Source: Vicia villosa (lineage: Eukaryota > Streptophyta > Magnoliopsida > Fabales > Fabaceae). Taken from it: a DNA stretch of 64,000 bases. Every line of letters starts with the position of its first letter. Positions within the stretch are counted from its first letter, which is position 1. Shown one piece after another: positions 34,705 to 47,390 of this stretch. The stretch is taken from positions 232,242,625 to 232,306,624 of the forward strand of contig NC_081180.1 in assembly GCF_029867415.1 (NCBI RefSeq), given 5' to 3'. A program made the translations under genes and the position numbers. The notes under the pieces were generated by a model. The model had not been told where the DNA came from. It did not search any database and saw only the letters and a program-made list of their open reading frames with translations.

Positions 34705-36649
34705 AAGTTTTGTTTTGGGTGATTATATCATAAATTTTTGTTGTTGTTTTTTCTTTTGGTATTCTACCTGCGAAAATCATTCATTGCTGAGCTGAGGGAA
34801 AATGTGGAAGTAGAAGATGAATGTTGTATTGTTTCCACACGGACACTCTTATTCTTTATACTTTGTGCAATTGTCAAACGTTGTTGATTTTTTTGTTGTA
34901 TATATATAATATAAAGTAAAATTTCAATAATTATCATAATGGTTGCTATTTATGACCATTCCAAGCATGTATTTCGTGGTTCCATTTTTAGAAGGAAAGG
35001 TATAGCTGTCACAATTTTACTCCAGTATAAAATATATTGATAATGATGTGTTCCCTCTTTTTGTTTGATTATTGATGATGTGAAAAACTAGTGTTGGTAA
35101 TTTGACGACGTATGAGTATGAGCATTACGGTATAACCATAGCAAAGTTGAAGTTAACGAAGTTAGATAGAAGTTAGATAGGTGTAATTTGTAAAAATGAA
35201 TGGAAAAATACATGTCTCGGTACATGAGCGAACTTATATAGGATGAGCGGCTAAAAGCACTTTTGTTTGGATTGATGTAGAATGTGAGAGAACGTCTGAT
35301 CAAATTCAACGACTGAAGATGAGTGAATGGTTTGGATTCAACGACTGATGATGAGTGAATGGTTTGGATCTGGTGTGTGGTCTTTTGGAGAGGGACTTCC
35401 TAATCACCTCCATTCATGCATGGGTATTTTGGATTGAGCCTTTGGCATTGGGTCGATTTTGATCGGTCGTCTGGTCGAGGCCGATCCCAGAAAATCCCCC
35501 TAAGTCCTTTGTGATGGAAATTCTGAGACCGACTTCAATGTAATCGGGCAGATACCTATCCTGGAGTCAGGACTGGAGACGTGTTGAGTAGGAGTAGGTA
35601 ATCTTGGAAACATGCGCATTAAATGCTTGTCTTGTAACTAAAATGTTTCACGATTTATTTTCTCCATGTGACCTCAAGATTTAGTAAACATAGGCGGTGC
35701 CTTAAGAGCACTCGAGTGCTATAATAGGATTTAGGCCAAATCTGGGTCGTTGGTCATGATAATGTGTCTTCCTCATTCCTTGGTCCTAGGTTGTGGGGCA
35801 ACATGCTGCCGATATATACACGATCAAATGGCAAACCAGATTCTCTTGTTTTCTTCTTTCTTAAACCATTAATCTTCCCGCTTCTTCACTGTTGTGTTTC
35901 ACACGTCATTTTCCGCTATCCTTTTCTTCTTGTTTTTTCTTTCTCTATTTTGATGACGCTCTTCGTAGTTCGTGTGGTTCAACTTCTTCGTACATCAAAC
36001 ATTGTGGTTCCTGAAGGTAATAATATCGATTTTTCTTTTTATTGCTTTGTTTGTCATTCGCTAGGATTCTTGTTGCGGTTGTTATGGGAAACCCGAACGC
36101 TGACGACATTACTCAATGGGAAAATTCAGTCTTAAAGAAGTCGCCAAGGTTTTGCTTTCCCACCTTTTCCTTGAACTAATCCAAAGCTCGTAGATGATCT
36201 CAAGCGAGATCGAAATGTCCAAACCTATATTAGGGCACACCGACGTGCTTTTGATTGTGATCCAACTGATAATGAAGTTATGTGATGGAGAGAATCACAA
36301 TCGTGTGTTCATACTTACAATCATTCTTGTTTATTTGTTGAAATTGAAGCGAGAATGAGTCAATTTAACCAATAGAATGATACGAAGTCCAGAAGTGAAT
36401 ATCGTCCATCGTGGATAGACTAGGTTACAGTGGACACAATTTTCATCTTCGTTGGTAAAAGAGGTTTGGACAATGCTTTTACTGAGGTAGGTCTGTCTTC
36501 AGACTAGGGGGTTGATCTTCTTTGAAAAATGATAAGAGGTTGTGCAATAAATATTAGGGACGTGTTCTTTGTTTCCACGAATGTTTTTTTCTCGGTTATG
36601 GTTCAAACTTCCTTTCAACTACTTTGAGGTGGGGGTTCTCAACCATATG
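34705..36649. other. 3' UTR then unclassified intergenic DNA
   Basis: The first ~200 bp are the 3' UTR of the DUF616 gene; a tatatataatataaag stretch at 34898-34916 may serve in 3' end formation. Beyond that, nothing is recognised. A 32-bp direct repeat with one mismatch lies at 35304-35335 and 35336-35367. A 123-codon hydrophobic frame at 35764-36135 has no recognisable domain and is not called a gene. Confidence 0.5.
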
Positions 36650-36925
36650 AGAATTTCCCCCTCGCAATTGAATCTTGTGAGCTGACTTACATCAAAAAAT
36701 TTCAATATTGGTGTGAATATAAAGGGATTTGTCGACTCGGACACTCTTCTTTCATATTTTCAACAACCAACGTACCTCTGCAGATTCGAAGTGAGGTCAA
36801 GGTTTTCCCTCTCTTAGGCAACACAAAAAGATGTAGGTATATGTCGATATCATGAAAAACTTCAAGGGTTGATATCACCTGGCCACGCCCTGCCCATGAA
36901 AGTATTTGTGAGATCAGGCCTGGAG
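36650..36925 (+). pseudogene. Possible LINE ORF1 scrap
   Basis: Translation gives YIKKFQYWCEYKGICRLGHSS followed by KRCRYMSIS and RPGVP, which faintly resembles the zinc-knuckle end of plant LINE ORF1 proteins. The region continues after the Tekay-like insertion at 52500. Too degraded to be certain. Confidence 0.2.
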
Positions 36926-37692
36926 TACCCTGTAACACCCTTCTAAAACCCGCGAAAATTGAGTAAAGATTTCAGAGTAACATGAAACAATGGTGCCACT
37001 ATTCATAATTAAAACAAATATCAAATGTCATTGTCATGCATTCACTGAGAAATTCAACACAATTCATAATTGTTCATGTCAACACAGCGGAAAATCAATC
37101 ATACGGAATAGTTTATCATCTTTAGAATTTATATCCCTCAAAACATCAAATAAAACAATAGAATCATAAACGTAAACTCAAAACATCACGTCCCCCAGTG
37201 TTACACTATATCAGAGCATGACACCTGACGCTAAACTAAAACGCACTGACACGTGAGCTAATCCTCACCAAGTCGGAAAACCGCTACTTCAATTTGAAAA
37301 TAACAACATGTAAGGGCGAGTCTCATCGCAATTAACAAACATTATTGCATCATAAATAATAACACATCATAGTTATATCATTCACCCAATTGTATCATAT
37401 TCCGACAATTTCAACAAACACACAACTAGCACATCATCAATTGATAACACTGAAACACATTCAATCATGTTATGAAAATTATGCATATGTAATGACTGAC
37501 ACTATGCATGTGGTACCAAACATCATCAATGGGAATAACCCACCGACCGATCCAACATCGTCAAGATACGGCCCTGCCGGCACATATTCCACACAATGGG
37601 AATCATGCCCTTCACTGATCCAACACATCATCATGGATACAGTCTCAACAAATGATTATGAATGAATGCAAACATATATGTACATACTTATA

Positions 37693-40600
37693 TGTAACAC
37701 GGTGAACTGACTTTTTATTAATCGGAATGTCGCGGTAAGCAAGAGTCGCCACCGACTTTTATTTTATCCAAACAATATTCGGAAAGGCAAAAAGAAACAG
37801 AAAAAAACCTTTTAAAGAAATCTAAGTTCGGGGGGTAATTTATGCAAAGGGAAGGTGTAAGGCACCCTTTGCATCCATGGTTTTCCATGGGCTCTTAATT
37901 GCTTTGCTTGCTCGCTTGTTTAGAAAATGTAGATGAAAGAGATAGGGACTTTAGCTCGTAAATGAGCGTAGCCCTTTTGAAAAATTATGAGAAAGAATAT
38001 AATAAAAAGGTTTGAGCATTGCAAGGCAATTAGGGGCAATTACCTTAAACTCAGATGATAGGTCTCTTTTTAGTCTTTCAGAATGAAAGGGTCTATCCTT
38101 GCCATAAGAGGGCAGGAAGCCTTTCGTTTGGAGGTTGAAGGGTCATCGAAGCATCCTTTGCCATAAGACTGTCCCATGCCATAGAAGGGCAGGTAGTCTA
38201 AGGCAAGGATCAGAATAAGCCATTTCGTAGGCAGCCAGAAGATACCTCAGCCTTTTTCCGTAGGCAACTTCCAAGGGTCGAGGTCATATTAGTGTATCGA
38301 AGGCAGCATCATTTAGGGTCGTATGACCTTTAGTTATCGAGGCAGCATGGCTGAGGTATCCTCGTATTCGAGGGACATGGCTTATTCTGCAAAAAAACAC
38401 AAAGGCAACAGGCAACAGGCAACAAGGCAACAGGCAACAGAGGGGTTATCCCAAAAGGGTGCGTGTGTGCAACATTCACGTGGCTATGTTCAGATAATAT
38501 TTATCTTGTAATTAGTGATTCTAATTGATTCAGAGTTGCACTCCCTAAATTACTAACCACGCAAATATAACAAAATACGGGGGCGGGAAATTGTAACCAG
38601 CGGATCCCTTAATCAGGGTTTGACATAAGTAATAATAAAACAGGAAAACAAGGTTTAGGGTTACCAAACTTGTAGCTTTGGCGATCGACAAACCCTAAAA
38701 ATGCAAACAGACAAAAATAGGGTGAGTGTATGGCTAGTTCAAAGGCGAACGGGATTGACCCTAAAATAAAGAATAACTAGGTATATATATAAAAATAATT
38801 AAATAAGTAAGGGCACTTAGCTCTGATTTGATCTGATATGGTTAATAGGGCGCCTTTAAGATTAACCCTGAAAAGAAACAAGGCAGAAAAAGATGAAGGC
38901 GAAACAAACCCTTATATTAAAAAATAAACCAAAAAAGTTAAATTAAATTAAGCAGAATACTTAACTTTGGATTCTTGAATCAGGCGCGTAATCGGGAGAA
39001 ATTATGTCGCTAACCCTGAAAAGAGAGAACAAAGAAATGTATTCAGTGTATGGAACGATCTATGAAAACCCTAATTAGGGTATAGATTCAATAAGAAAAA
39101 AAAAACAAAGAATAATTTAATTAATTAATGGTCTCACGACCTAATTAATTAAATCAGGAAGGGAGAATAAAATCGAGCATAATAGATATTTTTTAGAAAT
39201 TTTTTGGAATAAAACTAAGATAAATACGAATTACATAATTAAATATATAATTAAAATAAGAAAAGAAAATAAATATAATTTCATAAATACATGGGTAAAA
39301 TAGATATATAAATACATAATATATATTTAAGAAAATAACATTGATATAAATAATATAAGACATAAATATAAATATGTATAGGAAATAAATATATAGAATA
39401 AATAAATAAATTAATTATATATAAAAAAGGTTTCATAAAATATTTTTAATTGTCTTATTATTAGAGAGAAAAGAAAAAGAAGTTAAATGAAATATATATA
39501 CATATATATAAACAAAATTAAATATGTTATATAAAATAAAAAAAATAGGAAAACTTAGCTTTTTGATTCAGTGTGATGCGTGGCTGAAGGACTATGGTGC
39601 ACTCGCATGCTTGGAGACGTTAGATCTGAGAATCCTTTGTTCTGATGGCTGAGATTGAAGACATATGGTGAACACGCACATGAGGTACGCATGGGATCAG
39701 ACGGCATGTGTAATTGGTAAAAATTGAGGCTCGTCGCCGCTGGGTTTCGAACCCTTGCTCAGTGGAATGCCAACAACATTCTTTAACAGCTGCACTAGAA
39801 TATCTAGTTGAAATAATAACAAAACGCGCGCAAGATATATGAGTCGAGAAGTAAACTTTTTTAAAAAAAAAAGGAAAGGTCAGCGCCCAGGCATCTTCTT
39901 CTTCATGGAATGTTTCTGAAACAAAAGAAACACCTTTACCTACGGTTTATGTCCATAGCCATAAACCTTTAACACTAAAACCTGCAAATCACGCTGTATG
40001 GGTACCAAACGAAAATCCAGATTGATTAAATAATACCTCACGATAACGAAAACATGATCAATTGCAACTAATTTGGTCCCTAAACGCGTAGCCCCAAACC
40101 ATGAACTCAAAACCCTAGCCATGGCATCTCATCGTACCGACCCCAAAACTCAAATTAAATGGTTCAAACATGTTCTAAACATTAACACAAACGTAAATAT
40201 GCAAACAAATTTCGTTAAAATTCATGATTGAATGAAAAACGCTTTAGAGTTATGAACACCAAACCGTAAGCGCAGGGCGATGGTTCTGGATGCGTGGGAC
40301 TTCTGAGAATGATTGGAATCAGATCAGAGGAACACGATGAAGCTATTTGAATCCTTGTAATGGCTTCAAAACCCACGAAATTCGATCTGCTAGTTGCTTT
40401 GCAGACCACGGTTTTTGAGACTCCGATAGGGGTTCTGCCGCTGATCCCAAAAAATCTCCCCCTCCGCCTCCAATTGTTAGCATATATATATATATGAGAG
40501 TTATTTAGGTTTTCAAACTTGAATCATATCTTTGCAATTTGCATCCTTGAGATTTGATTTGGCCATCATATCTAATCTTGCTGTTTTGGTTTCTGTTAAT

Positions 40601-40990
40601 TCTCTATGAATCTTCACACGGGCCCTTGCTTCCAAAAATTTTTTTTTTCTTATAATTTAATTCTTTTTATTTCCTCATCACTCATTTTTTATTTTTATTA
40701 TTATTATTTTCTTCTAGTTCATTTGGTATTCAAATAACACCAATAAAATAATAAATAAAAAATAACATAAATAAATGAAGTGATATCATAAGGTCATGGG
40801 CTTCTTTGAGGCATATGGGAGGTTATGAAGTCCACTTGAATTGTCAGAACTCGATTTTTCTTGAAGAGAAACAAAAAACCTAGTTTGAGGGTTGTTGTTT
40901 AGGAGAGTGTACAGTCAGTCGAGTCTTGAGCTTCTGATATTCAAATGAGCTTGAGTATGAAATATGGTGGGCAAATTTTGGGGTATGACA
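37693..40990 (-). mobile_element. Ogre-like solo LTR
   Basis: 3298 bp from TGTAACACGGTGAACTGAC to TTTTGGGGTATGACA, flanked by the exact duplication ttata (37688-37692 and 40991-40995). It is a diverged relative of the LTRs at 7469 and 15667: same ends, same order of blocks (gtcgcggtaagcaagagtcgcc, the ggcaggaagc and ggtagtctaagg ladder, the poly-A and gcgccca block), but different in the middle, including a very AT-rich stretch at 39100-39560. A tatatata box lies at 40486-40497 on the minus strand. No internal region, so it arose by LTR-LTR recombination. Confidence 0.92.
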
Positions 40991-41356
40991 TTATACCATC
41001 GTCAAGTCAATGAGTAACATCATCCAATACTCAAATCATCATCATCAAAGCATGTTTACATATGTTAACGTCATTCAAATATCATCCAATCACCATCGTC
41101 AAACAACCAATAAATCATCAGGTGATTATTGCTTCAACATAGCATGTATTCTCACATTTCCTCACATATATGCATAATACATTATTCATCAAGCAATACA
41201 TCATGATTCATTAATAATCAAAAGTTACACCTCATTTCTTCATTTAAATGCATAGGTTATGTTATGAGGTTCATCATACTCAAAACGACTCTCAAAACAG
41301 GCCAACGGTTCAAAAGATACATCATTTTCAAGTTTGGACAATTTTCTACACATCAA

Positions 41357-41476
41357 GGTCCGCTCAGCGGACCACTAGCGACGTGGACAGGAGCGAACTT
41401 CCTTCAGACCTCCGCTCAGCGGACCACTAGCAACCCTGCATATAAACTAGCTAGGTCAGGTCCTCCGCTTAGCGGA
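41357..41476. repeat. Three TCCGCT-N-AGCGGA palindromes
   Basis: ggtccgctcagcggacc at 41357-41373, tccgctcagcgga at 41411-41423 and tccgcttagcgga at 41464-41476 are perfect inverted repeats around one central base. The partner LTR has the same set at 51772-51788, 51827-51839 and 51898-51910, plus a degraded fourth. Confidence 0.85.
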
Positions 41477-42037
41477 CCTGCGATTTCGCAAATTCTCATG
41501 TCTGCGACAGACCCTGCGATTTCACACATTCAAGCCCCAAAATCGACTCTAAACACCAGTTACAGTCATACATCAAAACAACACATTATTAATCTAACAA
41601 TTCATGCAATTTCATCAATTATAACATCCCTAACCTAACATACAACCCAATTGACTCAAAACGACATCCCTAATCAATATTATCATCTAAGAAAGCGATA
41701 ATATATGCTAACCGGAGAGTCCCCCCTTACCTTAGTCGAAATTCTTGATAGGTCTCTCCCTCTACAGTTCCTCTTCACGTATCAACTTCCCAATCTCTCG
41801 TCTCTTCTGCTCTGCTTTTCACGTTCCTTTTTCCTTTCTCCCAATTTCCTTACTTTTGTGAAAAAAGATTCTAATTAGTAAAAAGGCTTTACTAGTATAA
41901 CACCCACTTCCTCACTAATGCCACACATGGCCCAATGGCTTACACCCACTTTCCAAATAATTTTCAAAAAGCTAAATAATTCCAATTATTGATTTAAATA
42001 CCTAATAAATTAAAAATTAAAATTCTAGGGTGTTACA

Positions 42038-42056
42038 ACTCTCCCCCACTAAAAGA
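42038..42056 (-). other. Polypurine tract of Tekay-like element
   Basis: Read on the minus strand, cttttagtgggggagagt directly precedes the LTR start TGTAACACCC. Confidence 0.8.
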
Positions 42057-42079
42057 GTTTTCGTCCCCGAAAACATACC

Positions 42080-42352
42080 TCAGGTAAAGAGTTCCGGGTA
42101 GGAATCCTTCATCCGGCTTTCCAGCTCCCAGGTGACATTCCCATCAGCCGGTCCTCCCCAAGCTACTCTGACCATAGCTATCTCTCTACCACATAACCGC
42201 TTCAGCTTCCAATCTTCAATCCTCGCAGGTAAAGCCTCAATCGTCAAGTTGTCTTTCACTTGTACATCATCTACTTGGATCACATGGGATGGATCCGCAA
42301 TATATTTCCTCAACTGAGATACACGAAATACATCATGCAAATTCGCAAGCAT
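42080..42352 (-). pseudogene. Integrase C-terminus with chromodomain
   Basis: A 90-codon minus-strand frame holds the end of the polyprotein: ANLHDVFRVSQLRKYIADPSH, QVDDVQVKDNLTIEALPARI, WKLKRLCGREIAMVRVAWGG, VTWELESRMKDSYPELF. The second half is a chromodomain of the kind chromoviruses use to target chromatin. It is cut off from the main integrase frame by a frameshift near 42370. In intact relatives this segment is fused to integrase. Confidence 0.85.
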
Positions 42353-42375
42353 CGGAGGTAAAACAATACGATAGG

Positions 42376-43316
42376 CTACTTCTCTGATTCTTTCATAAAC
42401 ACAATAAAACGCGGTGTCAACTGCCTTGACTTTAGCGCCCGACCAATACCTGTCATAGGAGTAACTCTCATAAACACATGATCCCCCTCTTGAAACTCAA
42501 GCGTATTCCTTCTCTTTTCGTGATAATTCTTTTGACGACTTTGAGAAGCTTTCATCTTCTCCTGAATCATTTTAATCTTTTCCGTAGTTTGTTGTACAAT
42601 TTCTGGCCCGATCACAACACTCTCACCAGATTCATACCAACATAACGGCGTTCGACATCTTCTACCATACAAAGCCTCAAACGGAGCCATACCAATACTT
42701 GAATGATAACTATTGTTGTAGGTAAACTCAATCAAAGGCAGATAACTATCCCAAGCACCTCCTTTTTCTACCACACAAGCCCGCAACAAATCCTCCAACG
42801 ATTGAATCTTCCTCTCAGTTTGTCCATCTGTCTGCGGATGATAAGCAAAACTTAATGTCAGCTTAGTACCCAAAGCCTTCTTCAAACCTTCCCAGAACTT
42901 AGACGTAAATCTCGAATCTCTGTCAGACACGATACTCGAAGGAATACCATGTAGACGAACTATCTTCTCAATATACAATTGAGCCAGCTTCTCCATCGAA
43001 TAATCCATTCTTACTGGTATAAAATGTGCAGACTTCGTCAACATGTCCACAACAACCCAGATAGCTTCACAATCCTTAACTGTCCTCGGCAAACCAGAAA
43101 CGAAATCCATTGATATGCTATCCCACTTCCACTCAGGAATAAACATCGGTTGCATATACCCTGATGGCTTATGATGCTCAATTATTGACTTCTGACACGT
43201 CAAACAAGAGTACACAAACTCAGTAATTTCCTTTTTCATTCCAGGGCACCAAAACAGCTTTTTCAAATCATGATACATCTTGGTAGTACCAGGATGAATA
43301 CTTAATCCACTACGAT
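42376..43316 (-). pseudogene. Integrase core, Ty3/gypsy
   Basis: Minus-strand reading shows the zinc-finger remainder (SIHPGTTKMYHDLKKLFWCPGMK, CLTCQKS), then the catalytic core: WDSISMDFVSGLP (first D), DRDSRFTSKFWEGLKKALG (second D) and the ADGQTER-type motif AYHPQTDGQTERKIQSLEDLLR with its E, and NNSYHSSIGMAPFEALYGRRCRTP. The 300-codon frame is intact over the core, but its N-terminal HHCC finger is split from GHR by the solo LTR at 43317-47390, and a frameshift separates the chromodomain. Confidence 0.9.
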
Positions 43317-44354
43317 TGTAACAACCCCAATTCTATACTAAACAAATAAGGCATACATTTGCGTAAATCAGAGTAAAGAAGCATGCATCTCACGAGGGCG
43401 TTACACATATTTCAAAATAAAACAAACATTTTATCTTTAAGCATGCAATGGTCATTTCCAAATAACACGAGATTTAAAACAACATGCAAATCACAGCGGA
43501 ATAATCATCTCATCAAATAAATGGTAAAGTCGAATGATTTCCATACATCATCCACCATATCTCAACATCTCGGCTCAAGGCCATTCATCAACAAAATAAC
43601 GTATTCAAATACAAAATACAGTACGAGTAAACAAATATCTCATAACGACAAGTCATAAAATATAAACCCAACCCTATGTGTTACATATGACCAGAGCACA
43701 AGTGACTACTTAGTCACGACACCTTACAAAGATATAAATCTCTAAGCTAAGCCTCCTTCGAAGCATCGCTATCCATGAAACCTGCACGTTACCAACAAAG
43801 GATAACATTCAAACAGAAGGGTGAGAATTCAACTTCTTATAGATAAACATAATTTGGGAAATGTAAAACACAACAAGAATACATTTCAAGAATTCATCAC
43901 TCTTCACATAAACATGCATCATATGCAATTAATCAAGATTCACATATTCATGTCATACAACTTAGCTCATTCAATTCCACATAATCAGACATGATTTCTA
44001 AACAATGTATATAATCATATTTCACCAACATGTAGATTCTAAGTACATATCCTTTTCGACAACATTCACGAAGTAACAATTGTATTCAAACATAATCATA
44101 TTCTAAATATACAAGTTATCATCACATAATCACATACATATGTTTTTCCAAATATATAGACATGTATAAGATTCACCGATGTATCACAAGTATGAACATA
44201 TATCACCAAATGCACATATTCATCTCTATCCCATTTCACGAAACATCATAGAATATATTTACATCATTAGAATCGTGTCATTAATATTACAAGTATACAT
44301 GTAACCACCTCTCTTACACATGTATCATCCTCAATCAAACATGATTCACATATC

Positions 44355-44417
<63 letters not shown>
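44355..44417. repeat. (CA)n-(TA)n microsatellite
   Basis: A short cacacaca run passes into a tatata run of about 49 bases. It is likely length-variable between individuals. Confidence 0.9.
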
Positions 44418-44419
<2 letters not shown>

Positions 44420-45167
44420 TTAGTACATATAAATTCACATCTACATCACATATGTTTCAATCACATATATCACATTCATAACACAACAACTATTCATATC
44501 AAATGAATCACAAATCCACATATATGCATATCCACCAACATCATTCCACACAATTCATATCACATAAATCACACCAACAACAACATTTCACACCGACACG
44601 TGCGAATCAAGTGTGACTCAATGCGATATTCATGTGGATCCCTCCGTTATCATTTTCGGTCACGCCGATTGCCACTCTCTACGGACAAGATAACCACCTC
44701 AAAGCCCCATACTCGTTAAGCTTTCAAACCCCATACTCGTTAGGTTTGGGACAAGCAAATAATCTTCGCAAGATTACCCGACATTGCCACTTTCAAAGAC
44801 TCATGCTTGTGTACGTGTGCAACAAAACAAGACTCATGCATTTAAGACGATATCTCTATCTCTTAAACTACACAATCACATCTTTACAACTTTGAACAAC
44901 ATTACACAACATGACTTTCAATCCAATATCACACATCAATTAGCATTTATCAATCAATCACATAGTTCATGACATTAACATCTCATAAGGCATCCAACTA
45001 CATGTTATTTTCAATTAACATCATAATTAAATTAAGCAAATGCCAACCAACCCTACTCTATCATGTAGAAAATCTCATTAGCTTCCCGACGCTTCGAACG
45101 GCGCATAAAACAGAGTTACGGATCAAAAGTTATAGTCTTTACAAAATCTGCTCAAAATTGAACCTCT

Positions 45168-45287
45168 AGGTCGACGCAAACTCAGTTAGGTCGACTCAAA
45201 ACTCCTCTAGGTCGACCTAACAGAAGGAAAAATAGATTTTTGGCATTCTGGACTGTTTAGGTCGACTCAGGTTCTGCATAGGTCGAC
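45168..45287. repeat. Cluster of five AGGTCGAC words
   Basis: aggtcgac occurs at 45168, 45188, 45209, 45259 and 45280; the third is part of the perfect palindrome taggtcgaccta (45208-45219). The same word is clustered in the unrelated solo LTR at 24650-26089. Confidence 0.88.
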
Positions 45288-45736
45288 CCAGGCTGCGTGA
45301 AAACTCAGATTTCAGCATTTTTCTTCCCTAATCCTCTCATACAACACCCATTAACCCATATACAATCCCTACATCAATTGAAAACGAATTTTGCTCATAT
45401 ACAAGGTTCCTAAACATGTTCCTAACTATGGATCATCCATACAACACATTGAACATGAACAAACCACAAAATCCAATTGATTTCACATAAACCCTATCAT
45501 TTTCTAAATTCATGAAATGGAAGAATAGAAAGCATACACAACATTACCCAATCATATAAACCTATAAGAACTTGGATTCAAACCCTTACCTCTTGAATTT
45601 CTCCTTCTAACTTCAAAAAATCTACAATTCCTCTTCTCTTGTTCTTTCTCCTCTCTTCTCTTCTCTTCTTTTCCCCAAATTGTGTTATCTCTAAAACCCT
45701 AGTTTTCCTCTTCTTACTATATTTCTCTTAATGGGC

Positions 45737-47176
45737 TGATCGGTCACCATTTCTAGTAAGTTTCCGCATCTTTTTCCGACCGAAATTCGCAATCTTGGTA
45801 ATACTAAGTGGCGTTGTCATATGTTTTTGAATTAAGTTCCTAGTTTTTCGATTGTGTGACGTTGTTGCATGTTAGTGTGTTTTGAGTATTATTCAAGTGC
45901 CGCTTTATGCGTTGGTTGTTAGTTTGTGTGTGGCCAGGTTGATGCACGGGAAAGGTAGAGACTTATGGCGAGCACGAGAGGAGAAAGTAGCCAAAAGAGC
46001 CAAAGTTGAGGTCAACACGGGCACCCGTGTGCATGCACACGGGCCGTGTCAAAAGATGGCTGGAAAGATGTTTTTGGGAAGCAAAACAGAGGTTTCACAC
46101 GGGCACCCGTGTTCCTGCACACGGCCCGTGTGGAAAGATGCGTGGAAAGGCAATTTTGAGAGCTGACCAGAGGAACAACACGGGCACCCGTGTTCCTGCA
46201 CACGGACCGTGTTGTTAGGCGCGGGCAGATATTCAAGTTTTGTAATTTTGAAAGCTTGGGTCTCATTAAGGGTATTTCGGACCTTTCAGACACTGAGGAA
46301 GTGAGCCAACACTACTAAAACCTAACGGGAAGAAGGGTGGAGGCATCTTGGATCATTGAGCATAGAGAATTACAGAGAAAGAGCAGTCAAGGGTTTTGGA
46401 AGAGATCTTCAAGAGCACTCGCGATTGGAGATCATATCAACCGATAATTTCTTGTAATGACTTCATTTACTCTTGTTATTTTCTTAAACATTATGAGTAG
46501 CTAAACTATTTTATGCTAGGGTGATGTCCCTAAATCTTTTCATGTAATGACTTGTTAAAACCGTTGTGATGAATTTGATGTTTTTATAATTTGAGTTTAT
46601 GATTCAAAGATTTTCATGCTTCATCATATTGGAAAATATTTTGTTGATCTATGATTAGGGTTAGGCGTGACACACCACTCTAATGCGTTTTGAATCAAAA
46701 CATTACCGGTAAATCGCTTAGGAATAAGGATTTCACCATAGTGATCATTCATTCTAGATTACGATGCATAATGCCTTAATACTAAATTCAATTATTGAGG
46801 AATTGAAATTGACTTTAAAGTATTAATAAGTTCTCCACTAAGGAATTAGGGAAAACTATTTTATGGAATTGATACTCAATTGTAGTCACATCTTTTCATG
46901 AACAACGGTGTTCTCAAGGAGTTACATAAGATTTATACATCAACCTTAGCATGCCTTCTCATTTGTGTACCAAATCATCATTTACTTATCGTTTTTAATT
47001 ATAAACAGTTAGTAGTTTTATCAAGCAAATCAAAAACCAATCATAGCTTTTTGTTCAATTGAAATTTAGTCCTGGCTTATATTTTATTCGCAGTCCTTGT
47101 GATCGATACTTGGATTCAACTCCATTTTAATAACTACATCGGTAACAAAAGTAGTACACTTGCTATTTTCCGATCA
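45737..47176. mobile_element. Second-level solo LTR
   Basis: 1440 bp from TGATCGGTCACC to TTTTCCGATCA, with inverted ends TGATCGG/CCGATCA, flanked by the exact duplication tgggc (45732-45736 and 47177-47181) in the host LTR. The phrases attatgagtagctaaac and tatgctagggtgatg recall Athila-type legume gypsy LTRs, from memory only. No coding sequence. It carries three ~81-bp repeats at 46015-46215. Confidence 0.88.
46015..46215. repeat. Three ~81-bp repeats with ACACGGG-CA-CCCGTGT inverted word
   Basis: The 16-bp inverted word acacgggcacccgtgt stands at 46015-46030, 46097-46112 and 46178-46193. Each is followed ~6 bp later by a second palindrome of the type cacacggcccgtgtg. Spacing is 82 and 81 bp. 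Confidence 0.88.
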
Positions 47177-47390
47177 TGGGCTTAGTTATGTTATTACCCA
47201 CCCATCCAATTATTAATTAGGCTCAATACATAGTATACTACTAATAACCTAATTAAATCATAAAACATAAATATGCATATAATTAGATATTTCAATTAAT
47301 TAGTAATACCACATAATAATTAAATAAACAAATAATTAATAAAACAGACAAATAAGCTAATAAAATATCTAATAAAATCGGGCTGTTACA

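Larger units (their letters stand above)
36931..42037 (-). repeat. Tekay-like 3' LTR, split by an Ogre-like solo LTR
   Basis: About 1.8 kb of LTR sequence in two parts, 36931-37692 and 40996-42037, similar throughout to 50647-52494. Shared landmarks include cagagcatgacacctgacgct, the atgcatgtggtaccaaacatc block and the ggtccgctcagcggacc words. It carries visible substitutions and small indels relative to its partner, so it is clearly older than the Ogre-like pair at 7469-19024. Confidence 0.9.
43317..47390. mobile_element. Gypsy-type solo LTR inside integrase, itself interrupted
   Basis: Ends TGTAACAACCCC and GGGCTGTTACA with inverted termini TGTAACA/TGTTACA, flanked by the exact duplication acgat (43312-43316 and 47391-47395). 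Removing it restores LEEGHR-SGLSIHPGTTK in integrase. After subtracting the nested 1440-bp LTR and its duplication, about 2.63 kb of LTR remains. No ORF, PBS or second LTR is visible. It carries (CA)n and (TA)n at about 44355-44417 and AGGTCGAC words at 45168-45287. Lineage unknown; the ends resemble the Tekay-like LTR ends. Confidence 0.88.

Noticed and set aside
35764..36135. A 123-codon hydrophobic ORF as a membrane-protein gene.
   Set aside because: No recognisable family, T-rich composition explains the hydrophobic residues, and no partner exons or promoter were seen.
24650..47176. The two solo LTRs of exactly 1440 bp (24650-26089 and 45737-47176) as copies of one family.
   Set aside because: Their ends and contents differ completely (TGTGAGGG..TAACA against TGATCGG..CCGATCA); equal length is coincidence.
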